Shown: positions 1 through 6,742, numbered from the stretch's first letter. The stretch: DNA of 6,743 nucleotides from Clostridiales bacterium (GCA_007135995.1 SLHU01000051.1:1-6743), one strand, 5' to 3'. Notes: a model not told the origin generated them from the letters alone. Program-made: numbers and translations.

Positions 1-543
1 CTGACGCCTTCACATTACCCCGACCAGATAACGAAGGAAAAGGGCATTCTGACCGGACTGCTGCAATGGGAAAGAGAAAACCCCAATATTAAGAGCATCC
101 GGCCGGATTATAAAGCCGCTGTCGCGAAAAAATTCGCCCAGGAAGGTCCCTATGGCACGTATTACGAGCTGCTGCTGACAGACCGTCAGCAGTATCTGAC
201 AGAAGGATCGCGTTCTAATCTTTTCTTTATCAAGGACCAGGTTGTTTACTCGGCTCACGACAGTAAAATCCTGCTGGGGATCACCCGCAAACACGTCAGG
301 CAGGCCATCACAGCGTCAGGGTCGGTTCTGGCCGAAAAAATGCTGACGCTGGATGACGTCAGGTCCGGCGCGGCTGATGCCGCCTTTATCACCAGTTCGC
401 CGATTGATATACTGGCGATTCGGGCAATTGAAGATCTGAAGCTGTCGTCTGCCGTCAATCCGCTGCTGAAAAAAATAGACCAGGCGTATCAGGCCATTGT
501 GAAGACGTATCTGGCCAGCCGAAGCCCGGGTCATACCTTATAA
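1..543 (+). CDS. Class IV PLP-dependent aminotransferase, C-terminal part (5' end outside window)
   Basis: An open frame enters from the left edge and ends at TAA 541-543, giving 180 residues. By family it would move an amino group between an amino acid and a 2-oxo acid using pyridoxal phosphate in the cytosol. Class IV (fold type IV) includes branched-chain and D-amino-acid aminotransferases and aminodeoxychorismate lyase. Seen in the fragment: IKS at residues 30-32, whose Lys31 (codon 91-93) matches the PLP-lysine segment of D-amino-acid aminotransferase. Then ELLLTD at 56-61, the hallmark TEGSRSN at 67-73 followed by LFFI, and LLGITR at 91-96. The Lys31-Glu68 spacing of 37 is slightly longer than the 32-34 I recall for DAAT and BCAT. 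A TSSPIDILAIRAI segment (131-143) sits where the family's C-terminal cofactor/substrate loop lies. The N-terminal domain is missing because of the window edge, with no sign of gene damage. Substrate specificity cannot be assigned, so no symbol is given. The family is confident, the exact reaction is not. Confidence 0.88.
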   Translation: MTPSHYPDQITKEKGILTGLLQWERENPNIKSIRPDYKAAVAKKFAQEGPYGTYYELLLTDRQQYLTEGSRSNLFFIKDQVVYSAHDSKILLGITRKHVRQAITASGSVLAEKMLTLDDVRSGAADAAFITSSPIDILAIRAIEDLKLSSAVNPLLKKIDQAYQAIVKTYLASRSPGHTL

Positions 544-585
544 AGACAAGCAGCTAAAGGCAGGTAAAGGCAAGCAGATAAAAGC
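541..585 (+). repeat. Short imperfect tandem repeat, TAAAGGC-type units
   Basis: Starting at the stop codon of the aminotransferase, four units begin with TAAA: TAAAGACAAGCAGC (541-554), TAAAGGCAGG (555-564), TAAAGGCAAGCAGA (565-578) and the partial TAAAAGC (579-585). The first and third differ at only two positions. The purine-rich array lies entirely downstream of the coding frame apart from the stop. No T-tract or hairpin accompanies it, so it is not a terminator. It may be simple slippage debris; a protein or RNA-binding role is only a possibility. Confidence 0.55.
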
Positions 586-631
586 TGACAATATTTATCA
601 CATCGGCAAGCAACATGCATCACATCAATCA

Positions 632-660
632 TTGACCGGTCGAAAGATGACTGGTTTAGT
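632..660 (+). promoter_or_regulatory. Weak sigma-A-like promoter candidate for htpG
   Basis: TTGACC (632-637, five of six matches to TTGACA) is followed after 17 nt by TTTAGT (655-660, four of six to TATAAT). A start site about 7 nt downstream would fall at roughly 667, within the Shine-Dalgarno, leaving almost no 5' leader. That weakens the call considerably. No CIRCE element (TTAGCACTC-N9-GAGTGCTAA) is present in the spacer, so HrcA control of htpG is not indicated here. The gene may instead be read from further upstream. Confidence 0.25.
635..655 (+). promoter_or_regulatory. Inverted repeat in the htpG leader (possible operator or leader hairpin)
   Basis: ACCGGTC (635-641) and GACTGGT (649-655) are complementary over seven pairs, one of them G-U, around the loop GAAAGAT (642-648). 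As DNA it fills the spacer of the candidate promoter, a usual place for a repressor site. As RNA it would form a small hairpin ending 10 nt before the Shine-Dalgarno. Short repeats of this size occur by chance, so the functional reading is an inference. Confidence 0.3.
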
Positions 661-665
661 ATTAC

Positions 666-671
666 AGGAGG
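666..671 (+). promoter_or_regulatory. Shine-Dalgarno of htpG, fixes the start codon
   Basis: A perfect AGGAGG lies 8 nt before ATG 680. In-frame alternatives at TTG 632 and ATG 647 have no such site, and they would add residues absent from the normal HtpG N-terminus. The start at 680 is therefore chosen. Confidence 0.9.
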
Positions 672-679
672 TACTACAC

Positions 680-2656
680 ATGAAGCAAGAACAAGGACAA
701 ATTTCAGTCAATACTGAAAACATTTTCCCCATTATCCGCAAATGGCTCTATTCCGACAGGGATATATTCCTGCGCGAACTGGTGTCAAACGCCGCGGACG
801 CAAACTCAAAGCTGCGCCGGCTTGACAGCCTTGGCGAGTTCACCTTGCCGGAAGACGAGCAACTGACCATCACTATTGAATATGACAGTGACAAAAACGA
901 ACTGGTGATTGAAGACAATGGCATCGGCATGACCGCCGATGAGGTACGCAAGTATATCAATCAGATCGCTTTTTCAGGTGTGATGGATTTTGTTGAGAAA
1001 TATAAAGATAAGGGCACTGAAACGGAAGGCATCATCGGCCATTTCGGACTTGGCTTTTACTCCGCTTTCATGGTATCGGACAAAGTGCGCATTGATACGC
1101 TCTCGTACCAGGATGGTGCAGAGGCGGCGTCATGGGAAAGTGAAGATGGCATGTCTTATACCATGGACACGTCCGACAGAAGTGCCCGGGGCAGCCGGAT
1201 CACCTTGTCGCTGTCGGAAGAAGGCATAGAATTTATCAATGCAGAAAAGCTAAGGGAAATCCTGGATAAATACTGCAGCTTCATGCCGTATCCCATCTAC
1301 TTCAAGGATATTGTCGGAGACCGGAAAAAAGCTGAGCAAGCTGCAAAAGACGCTGAAGAAAAAGCAAAGAAAGCCCGTGAAGAAGCAAAAGAAAAAGACG
1401 AAGACGCTGACGAAGCTGAGCAAAAAGCCCGTGAGGAAGCACTCGCGACACCCGCTGTGCAGCCAATCAACGACACAACGCCGCTGTGGCTGAAAAAACC
1501 AAATGACTGCTCGGATGATGAATATAAGGCCTTTTACAAGAAAGCCTTCAAAGATTACCGTGACCCGCTTTTCTGGATTCATCTGAACCTCGACTATCCT
1601 TTCCGGCTGCAGGGCATTTTGTATTTCCCGAAAACCGATAACGCCTATGAATCACTGGAAGGCCGGATCAAGATCTACTACAACCAGGTTTTTGTTGCCG
1701 ATAATATCAAAGAAATAATCCCTGAGTTCTTATTCCTGCTCAAAGGCACCATTGACTGTCCCGACCTGCCGCTGAATGTATCGCGCAGCTTCCTGCAAAA
1801 TGACGCATATGTCAATAAGCTGTCGAGTCATATTGTCCGCAAGGTGGCCGATAAGCTCAATCAGCTGTTTAAAAACGACCGTGAAGCATACGAGAAATAC
1901 TGGAAAGATATTGGTGTCTTTGTGAAATACGGCATGATGCGCGACGATAAGTTCAATGATAAAGTAAGCGAAATTGTGCTGTTTAAGACAGTCGATGGTA
2001 AACACAAGACAGCCAAGGAACTCGGTGACACCCTGCTTTACACACCGGACCCGAAACAGCAGGTGGCGTATGTCAATATGGCCAGAAAACGTGATCTTGA
2101 TGTGATTATCATGGATCATGAAATTGATAACCACTTCATGTCGTTTTATGAGCATAAGCAAAACGGCAAACAGTTCAAACGCGTTGACGCGGAGCTCGGC
2201 GGCAAAGAAGGCAGCAGCGACCGTCTGGAACCCATGACAGAGCTGTTCCGCAAGGCAACCGGCGTAGAAAAACTGGAAGTGAAAGTCCAGTCGCTGGGTG
2301 AAGACTCATTACCGGCAATGATCATTGAGTCGGAAGAATCACGCCGCATGCAGGAGATGCGAAAGCAGTTTGAAAATCTCCAGGGCAGCGGTGACGATCA
2401 GCCGGATATTGACAGCATGTTCCCGCTGCAGCAGACACTGGTCATTAATGAAGACCAGAGGCTGACCAGCCGGCTGCTGACACTCTCCGAGCTGCCCGGC
2501 CGTGAAGAACAGGCCAAAACGCTGGCCCTGCACGTCTATGACCTGGCCCGTCTGGGGCATGGCTCACTGACGGCCGAAGACATGGCCACCTTCCTGAGCC
2601 GCAGCGCCGAGCTGCTGACAGAACTGGCCGAAGCAGAAGGCAAAAACAAGGCATAA
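680..2656 (+). CDS. htpG: Molecular chaperone HtpG (bacterial Hsp90)
   Basis: A cytosolic homodimeric ATP-driven chaperone of the Hsp90 family that remodels client proteins, often with DnaK. It has 658 residues, somewhat longer than the 624 of E. coli. The N-terminal GHKL ATPase domain (about 1-210) has RELVSNAAD (32-40) with the ATP-hydrolysis glutamate at 33 and Asn37, DNGIGM (79-84) for adenine contact, GHFGLGFYSAF (120-130) in the lid, and ARGSRITL (169-176). A highly charged K/E/A/D linker spans about 213-256. The middle domain (about 263-510) carries PLFWIHL (296-302) and the PLNVSRS loop (364-370), with Arg369 in the position of the arginine that contacts ATP gamma-phosphate. The C-terminal dimerisation domain (about 515-658) includes SLPAMIIE (543-550) and lacks a eukaryotic MEEVD tail. 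All key residues are present and the frame is intact. The linker, which explains most of the extra length, has internal DNA duplications. No CIRCE site precedes the gene and no terminator follows it; purL starts 64 nt downstream. Confidence 0.98.
   Translation: MKQEQGQISVNTENIFPIIRKWLYSDRDIFLRELVSNAADANSKLRRLDSLGEFTLPEDEQLTITIEYDSDKNELVIEDNGIGMTADEVRKYINQIAFSGVMDFVEKYKDKGTETEGIIGHFGLGFYSAFMVSDKVRIDTLSYQDGAEAASWESEDGMSYTMDTSDRSARGSRITLSLSEEGIEFINAEKLREILDKYCSFMPYPIYFKDIVGDRKKAEQAAKDAEEKAKKAREEAKEKDEDADEAEQKAREEALATPAVQPINDTTPLWLKKPNDCSDDEYKAFYKKAFKDYRDPLFWIHLNLDYPFRLQGILYFPKTDNAYESLEGRIKIYYNQVFVADNIKEIIPEFLFLLKGTIDCPDLPLNVSRSFLQNDAYVNKLSSHIVRKVADKLNQLFKNDREAYEKYWKDIGVFVKYGMMRDDKFNDKVSEIVLFKTVDGKHKTAKELGDTLLYTPDPKQQVAYVNMARKRDLDVIIMDHEIDNHFMSFYEHKQNGKQFKRVDAELGGKEGSSDRLEPMTELFRKATGVEKLEVKVQSLGEDSLPAMIIESEESRRMQEMRKQFENLQGSGDDQPDIDSMFPLQQTLVINEDQRLTSRLLTLSELPGREEQAKTLALHVYDLARLGHGSLTAEDMATFLSRSAELLTELAEAEGKNKA
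1331..1441 (+). repeat. Internal direct repeats encoding the HtpG charged linker
   Basis: AAAGCCCGTGAAGAAGCA at 1370-1387 recurs with one mismatch at 1424-1441, 54 nt (18 codons) later. GCTGAGCAA at 1331-1339 recurs exactly at 1415-1423, 84 nt (28 codons) later. Both offsets preserve frame, and the encoded peptide (KAREEA twice, AEQ twice) is a run of K, E, A and D likely to be helical or flexible. The pattern suggests that the linker grew by in-frame duplication, although a biased K/E/A composition can itself create such similarity. Confidence 0.6.
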
Positions 2657-2680
2657 TCAATGACATATCACTGCACGCAG

Positions 2681-2706
2681 GGCCTGGCTTTGATCGAAGC
2701 CAGGCC
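2681..2706 (+). promoter_or_regulatory. Perfect 10-bp hairpin between htpG and purL
   Basis: GGCCTGGCTT (2681-2690) and AAGCCAGGCC (2697-2706) are exact reverse complements around TGATCG. The outer bases of that loop could add a U-G pair, leaving a GATC tetraloop. The hairpin is GC-rich and ends 2 nt before the AAGGAG of purL. No T-tract follows, the next bases being ATAAGGAG, so it does not look like an intrinsic terminator. Possible roles are protecting or processing the 3' end of the htpG message, modulating purL translation, or acting as a DNA operator; none can be chosen from sequence. Confidence 0.7.
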
Positions 2707-2708
2707 AT

Positions 2709-2714
2709 AAGGAG
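2709..2714 (+). promoter_or_regulatory. Shine-Dalgarno of purL
   Basis: AAGGAG lies 6 nt before ATG 2721 and supports that start. It begins 2 nt after the foot of the preceding hairpin, so the stem could influence ribosome access. Confidence 0.85.
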
Positions 2715-2720
2715 TAAAGC

Positions 2721-5700
2721 ATGCAAGAAAGAAATCAGGTACGGCGCTGCTATGCTGTAAAACGTCCCGGCTTTGATACAGAAGCGCAAGGTCTGCTGCA
2801 CGATCTGCGGCAGACCCTTCGCCTCAGCGGGCTTAAGTCAGTCAGGATTTATAACCGCTACGATGTATCGGGCCTGACGGATGAGCAGTATGCCAAAGCG
2901 CGGCAGACCGTTTTTTCTGAGCCGCCGGTTGATACTGTTTTTGATGAGACGGCCGATTTTGGCAGCCCCGATCTGCTGTTTGTTGTTGAAGCGCTTCCCG
3001 GTCAGTATGACCAGCGCGCTGATTCAGCCGCCCAGTGCATCCAGATTCTGACCAGAGAAGAGCGCCCGGCTTGTAAAACTGCCCGCGTCTATGCCTTTAC
3101 AGGCGACATGAGCGAGGCAGATGTCCGCGCGGTCAAAGACTGGCTGATCAACCCGGTTGAAGCGCGCGAAGCGCAGATGGATAAGCCGGAGACGCTCGAA
3201 GATCAGCTGCCGCCCCCGGCAAAGGTCGGCCTGATCACGGGCTTTCAGAAAATGGAAGAGGCGGACCTGGAAAAACTGCTCAAGGACGCAGGACTGGCAA
3301 TGTCGGTGGCCGATCTGACCCTGACCCGCGACTGGTTTGTTTCGGAAAAACGCGACCCCACCTGGACGGAGCTTCGTGTCCTTGACACTTACTGGTCCGA
3401 TCACTGCCGGCACACCACATTTCTGACCCGGCTGGCATCTGTCTCGTTTCCGTCTGATGACCCCCTGTCGCAGCGGCTGAAAGACTCCTATGAACTGTAC
3501 CTGACACAGCGCCGGTCCCTGTATGGTGACGCAGCCGATCAGCGGCCCGTCTGCCTGATGGACCTGGCGACGCTGGCTATGAAGCTGATGCGCCGGCAGG
3601 GCAAACTCGATGACCTGGATGAATCACAGGAAATCAATGCCTGCAGTATAAAAGTGACCATCCCGGTTGACGGCCGGCCGCAGGAATGGCTGATTCAGTT
3701 TAAGAACGAAACCCATAACCACCCCACCGAAATTGAACCGTTTGGCGGTGCAGCCACGTGCCTGGGCGGCGCCATTCGCGATCCCCTTTCAGGGCGTGCC
3801 TTCGTTTATCAGGCCATGCGGGTGACCGGCAGCGGCGATCCGACTGTGCCGGTTGAAAATACCCTGCCCGGCAAACTGCCGCAGCGAAAAATCACGACAA
3901 CCGCTGCTGCCGGCTACAGCGCCTACGGAAATCAGATCGGCCTGGCTACCGGCCAGGTGGATGAGTTTTATCACCCAGGCTATGTTGCCAAACGCATGGA
4001 AATCGGTGCGGTGATCGGCGCGGTGCCGGCTGACCAGGTCAGGCGCGAAGCACCCTTGCCCGGTGACCAGATTATTTTGCTTGGCGGACGAACCGGGCGC
4101 GACGGATGCGGCGGCGCGACAGGCTCTTCAAAAGCGCACGATGAACAGTCAATCGAGACCTGCGGTTCTGAAGTCCAGAAAGGCAACGCACCAACCGAGC
4201 GGAAGATACAGCGCCTGTTTCGCGACGCGGCTGTCTCAAAACGCATTAAGCGCTGCAACGACTTTGGCGCCGGCGGTGTATCCGTTGCAATCGGTGAGCT
4301 GGCAGATGGCCTGAAAATTAATTTGGACCACGTGCCGCGCAAATATGACGGCCTTGACGGCACAGAGCTTGCGATTTCTGAATCACAGGAACGCATGGCC
4401 GTGGTGGTCAGCCCGGAAGATGTACAAGGCTTTATCAAGGCCGCAGATCAGGAAAACCTGGAAGCAACCGTCGTCGCGGAAGTAACGGCTGAGCCGCGGA
4501 TGGTGATGACCTGGCGCGGCGAAACAATTGTAGACATCAGCCGTGCGTTTATCGAGACAAACGGCGCTGAACAAAGCGCCGACGTGGTGGTGCAGGCACC
4601 TGACCTCGCCCGACACTGGTTTAGCCAAAAAAAGGCAGAAAACGAACGCGGTGATTTTAAATCGAGCCTGCTGTATCATTTGTCGAGCCTGGCGGACTGC
4701 AGCCGCAAGGGTCTGGCAGAGCTTTTCGACAGCACCATCGGTGCCGGCACGGTGTTAATGCCGTTTGGCGGACGCTATCAGCTGACACCTGAAGAAGGCA
4801 TGGCAGCGCTGGTGCCGGTTGAAAACGGTGCGGCTGACACCGCGACCCTGATGTCCTTTGGTTTCGACCCGGCGCTGAGCAGCTGGAGCCCTTATCATGG
4901 TGCTTATTTTGCCGTCCTGCAGTCGCTGGCTAAACTGCTGGCGATGGGCGGTGACCCGCGTCAGGCACGCCTGACTTTCCAGGAGTATTTTGAACGGCTT
5001 GAAAGCGCTGAGCAGTGGGGCAAACCCATGGCAGCCCTACTGGGTGCCTTCCAGGCGCAAATGGATCTGGGAACGCCTTCGATAGGCGGCAAAGACAGTA
5101 TGTCCGGCACCTTTAATGACCTGCATGTGCCGCCCACCCTGGTATCCTTCGCGGTTGGCATACAGATGGCCTATCGCATTGTATCCGCGACGTTGAAAAA
5201 GACTGGCCAGGAAGTCTGGCTGCTGCCGATTTTACTTGATGACCAGCTGCTGCCGGACGCCGGCGAATGGCTGAAACAAGCGGACATGATTGTCTCGCTT
5301 TCAGCCCGGCAGAAGATAGAGGCCATGGCAACCGTAAAAAGCAGCGGCGCGGCCATTGCAGTCGCTAAAATGTGTTTTGGTGAAAAACTGGGTTTTGATT
5401 TTGAAAGTCAGGCCGCAAACTGGCTCTTTCAGCCGCTGCCGGCCTCGCTTCTGGTCGCGCCGGCCGACGAGAAAGCCGCGTCGGAACTCAAAGCGGCTGG
5501 CGCTGTCTGTTTGGGAAAAACAACTGACGCGCCTGCTTACCGCTGTGATGATTCGGTTGTGTCTATCGATGACACCTTAGCGGCTTTTACCGGTACGCTG
5601 GAGACCGTATTTCCCGTGACAGCGAATCTAGATCAGCCAAACGAAGGCAACCAGATTTTACTGCAGACCGACAGCCGCAGCAAGCCGGCGCTGAACCATG

Positions 5701-6545
5701 TTAAATCAGCGCAGCCATCAGCTCTGTCATCAGCACAGTCTTCGGCCGCGCCGCGGGTGTTCATACCGGTATTTCCCGGAACTAATTGTGAATACGATAC
5801 AGCCAGGGCCTTTGCCAGAGCCGGCGCGATACCGGATATCCTTGTCGTGCGAAACCTCACACCTGCATCTATTCAGGAAACCCTGGACGAGATGCAGCGC
5901 CGCATCGCGTCCGCGCAGATTCTGATGCTGCCGGGCGGGTTTTCCGCGGGCGATGAGCCGGAAGGATCAGGTAAATTCATTGCTTCTGTGCTGCAAAGCC
6001 CGGTGCTGGCGGAGCAGATCAGCCTGCTGCTCGAGCAGCGCGACGGCCTGATTCTGGGCATCTGCAACGGTTTCCAGGCTCTGATGAAACTGGGACTGCT
6101 GCCGGAAGGCAAAATCCGTCCCCTGGTATCGGATGACCCGACTTTAACCTTTAACAAGATAGGCCGGCATGTGTCTGGCTACGTGACCACCCGGATTGTC
6201 AGCAACCGGTCACCCTGGCTGCAGCTGACAATGCCAGGAGAACTGCATCAGGTGCCGGTCTCTCACGGAGAAGGCCGGTTCGTGATCTCACCTGAAAAGC
6301 TCGACAGCCTGATTAGCCAGGGTCAGATTGCCACGCAATATGCCACTCTCGAAGGTACGCCAAGCGGCCTGACTGCCTATAATCCGAATGGCTCTGTGGC
6401 AGCGATTGAAGGGATCACCAGCCCCGACGGCCGGATTTTCGGCAAGATGGGTCATTCTGAGCGCTCAGGTCCGCTGCTGGCAAGAAATATTCCCGGCGAG
6501 AAAGGCCAGCGCCTGTTTGAGGCTGGTGTCGCCTGGTTTAAGTAA
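2721..6545 (+). CDS. purL: Phosphoribosylformylglycinamidine (FGAM) synthase, single-chain synthetase/glutaminase
   Basis: Fourth step of de novo purine synthesis: FGAR + glutamine + ATP to FGAM + glutamate + ADP + Pi, in the cytosol. The 1274 residues match the fused single-chain form (E. coli 1295) rather than the three-part PurS/PurQ/small PurL system. Order: N-terminal PurS-like domain (about 1-150); linker domain with DHCRH (227-231); first synthetase half with ETHNHPTE (330-337), GGAATCLGGAIRD (342-354), GGRTGRDG (455-462), NDFGAGG (513-519) and SESQERM (553-559); second half with GGDPRQARLT (743-752), WGKP (766-769) and GGKDSMSGTF (789-798). A Ser/Ala/Gln-rich linker (about 986-1011) leads to the class I glutamine amidotransferase domain: PGTNCE (1019-1024), PGGFSAGD (1071-1078), nucleophile Cys1115 in GICNGFQ, and His1245/Glu1247 in GHSERSG completing the triad. 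The frame is intact and all catalytic motifs are present. No other pur gene adjoins, and no purine riboswitch is visible in the 64-bp gap upstream. A strong terminator follows. Confidence 0.98.
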   Translation: MQERNQVRRCYAVKRPGFDTEAQGLLHDLRQTLRLSGLKSVRIYNRYDVSGLTDEQYAKARQTVFSEPPVDTVFDETADFGSPDLLFVVEALPGQYDQRADSAAQCIQILTREERPACKTARVYAFTGDMSEADVRAVKDWLINPVEAREAQMDKPETLEDQLPPPAKVGLITGFQKMEEADLEKLLKDAGLAMSVADLTLTRDWFVSEKRDPTWTELRVLDTYWSDHCRHTTFLTRLASVSFPSDDPLSQRLKDSYELYLTQRRSLYGDAADQRPVCLMDLATLAMKLMRRQGKLDDLDESQEINACSIKVTIPVDGRPQEWLIQFKNETHNHPTEIEPFGGAATCLGGAIRDPLSGRAFVYQAMRVTGSGDPTVPVENTLPGKLPQRKITTTAAAGYSAYGNQIGLATGQVDEFYHPGYVAKRMEIGAVIGAVPADQVRREAPLPGDQIILLGGRTGRDGCGGATGSSKAHDEQSIETCGSEVQKGNAPTERKIQRLFRDAAVSKRIKRCNDFGAGGVSVAIGELADGLKINLDHVPRKYDGLDGTELAISESQERMAVVVSPEDVQGFIKAADQENLEATVVAEVTAEPRMVMTWRGETIVDISRAFIETNGAEQSADVVVQAPDLARHWFSQKKAENERGDFKSSLLYHLSSLADCSRKGLAELFDSTIGAGTVLMPFGGRYQLTPEEGMAALVPVENGAADTATLMSFGFDPALSSWSPYHGAYFAVLQSLAKLLAMGGDPRQARLTFQEYFERLESAEQWGKPMAALLGAFQAQMDLGTPSIGGKDSMSGTFNDLHVPPTLVSFAVGIQMAYRIVSATLKKTGQEVWLLPILLDDQLLPDAGEWLKQADMIVSLSARQKIEAMATVKSSGAAIAVAKMCFGEKLGFDFESQAANWLFQPLPASLLVAPADEKAASELKAAGAVCLGKTTDAPAYRCDDSVVSIDDTLAAFTGTLETVFPVTANLDQPNEGNQILLQTDSRSKPALNHVKSAQPSALSSAQSSAAPRVFIPVFPGTNCEYDTARAFARAGAIPDILVVRNLTPASIQETLDEMQRRIASAQILMLPGGFSAGDEPEGSGKFIASVLQSPVLAEQISLLLEQRDGLILGICNGFQALMKLGLLPEGKIRPLVSDDPTLTFNKIGRHVSGYVTTRIVSNRSPWLQLTMPGELHQVPVSHGEGRFVISPEKLDSLISQGQIATQYATLEGTPSGLTAYNPNGSVAAIEGITSPDGRIFGKMGHSERSGPLLARNIPGEKGQRLFEAGVAWFK
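5706..5753 (+). repeat. Four in-frame 12-nt tandem repeats in the purL interdomain linker
   Basis: ATCAGC recurs at 5705, 5717 and 5729, exactly 12 nt apart. In the purL frame the units encode SAQP, SALS, SAQS and a more diverged SAAP (residues 996-1011). They lie directly before the glutaminase domain, whose first strand starts at about RVFIPVFPG (1012-1020). Units of 12 nt can expand or contract by slippage without frameshift. The segment is probably a flexible spacer between the synthetase and amidotransferase domains. Confidence 0.75.
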
Positions 6546-6577
6546 TCGCAGCCGATCAGACGTGTTTGCAATCAAAT

Positions 6578-6607
6578 AAAACTGCCGGCTTTGCTGGCAG
6601 TTTTTTT
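6578..6607 (+). terminator. Intrinsic (Rho-independent) terminator after purL
   Basis: AAAACTGCCGGC (6578-6589) pairs with GCTGGCAGTTTT (6593-6604) through a 12-bp stem with one G-U pair and a TTT loop. The stem runs into seven consecutive T (6601-6607). It begins 32 nt after the purL stop. The A-run on the 5' side pairs with the T-tract, so some termination on the minus strand is also conceivable. Confidence 0.92.
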
Positions 6608-6621
6608 GTGGTGGTGACAAC

Positions 6622-6684
6622 ATGTTATTTTTGTTTAAGAGACGCACTGCCCCGGAATCGGAAACAATGCGGATTGCTGCGTAA
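6622..6684 (+). CDS. Possible 20-residue leader peptide (very uncertain)
   Basis: ATG 6622 opens a 20-codon frame, MLFLFKRRTAPESETMRIAA, ending at TAA 6682-6684. A GGTGGT 6 nt before the start resembles a Shine-Dalgarno with one mismatch. The start is Leu/Phe-rich (TTA TTT TTG TTT) but has no long run of one amino acid, as many attenuator peptides do. Its stop lies just before the complementary segments that compete with the terminal hairpin, which is the geometry of a translational attenuator. A random ORF of this length is common, so this is recorded mainly for its position. Confidence 0.15.
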   Translation: MLFLFKRRTAPESETMRIAA

Positions 6685-6710
6685 TCAGACTGGAGCAATA
6701 CATTTTTAGT

Positions 6711-6742
6711 CCCCTCCAGAACCTCAGGCCAGGAGGGGTTTT
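6711..6742 (+). terminator. Second terminator-like hairpin at the window edge
   Basis: CCCCTCC (6711-6717) and GGAGGGG (6732-6738) form an exact 7-bp GC-rich stem around a 14-nt loop, followed by TTTT (6739-6742), after which the window ends. The T-tract is on the plus strand, and the minus-strand continuation (ACTAAAAATG) lacks one, so plus-strand termination is favoured. As a purL terminator already lies about 100 nt upstream, this one would serve a different transcript: a leader attenuator, a small RNA, or a backup. Confidence 0.5.

Noticed and set aside
632..679. In-frame TTG 632 or ATG 647 as start of htpG, adding up to 16 residues.
   Set aside because: Neither has a Shine-Dalgarno, the added residues do not resemble an HtpG N-terminus, and ATG 680 has a perfect AGGAGG at 8-nt spacing.
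1250..1582. 110-residue open frame on the minus strand, rich in Phe, within htpG.
   Set aside because: It is the antisense image of the K/E-rich linker codons (AAA/GAA read as TTT/TTC) inside a certain gene, and has no context of its own.
1730..2161. 143-residue minus-strand open frame within htpG.
   Set aside because: Fully antisense to the conserved middle domain of HtpG, with no recognisable motif; a shadow frame.
2681..2706. Hairpin considered as an intrinsic terminator of htpG.
   Set aside because: No run of T follows the stem; the next bases are ATAAGGAG, part of the purL ribosome binding site.
2657..2720. Purine riboswitch or other known aptamer ahead of purL.
   Set aside because: The gap is only 64 bp and is dominated by a simple hairpin; none of the conserved purine-aptamer core segments is present.
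2445..2801. 118-residue minus-strand frame bridging the htpG-purL gap.
   Set aside because: It overlaps both real genes and reads through the hairpin. Its Arg/Ala/Gly/Pro-rich tail is low complexity and no protein family is recognisable.
3980..4438. 152-residue minus-strand open frame within purL.
   Set aside because: Antisense to conserved FGAM synthase motifs; its Ser/Pro/Arg-rich composition is typical of spurious frames in GC-rich coding DNA.
6465..6698. 77-residue minus-strand frame overlapping the purL 3' end and terminator.
   Set aside because: It crosses the terminator stem and the conserved purL C-terminus in antisense, and shows no family similarity.
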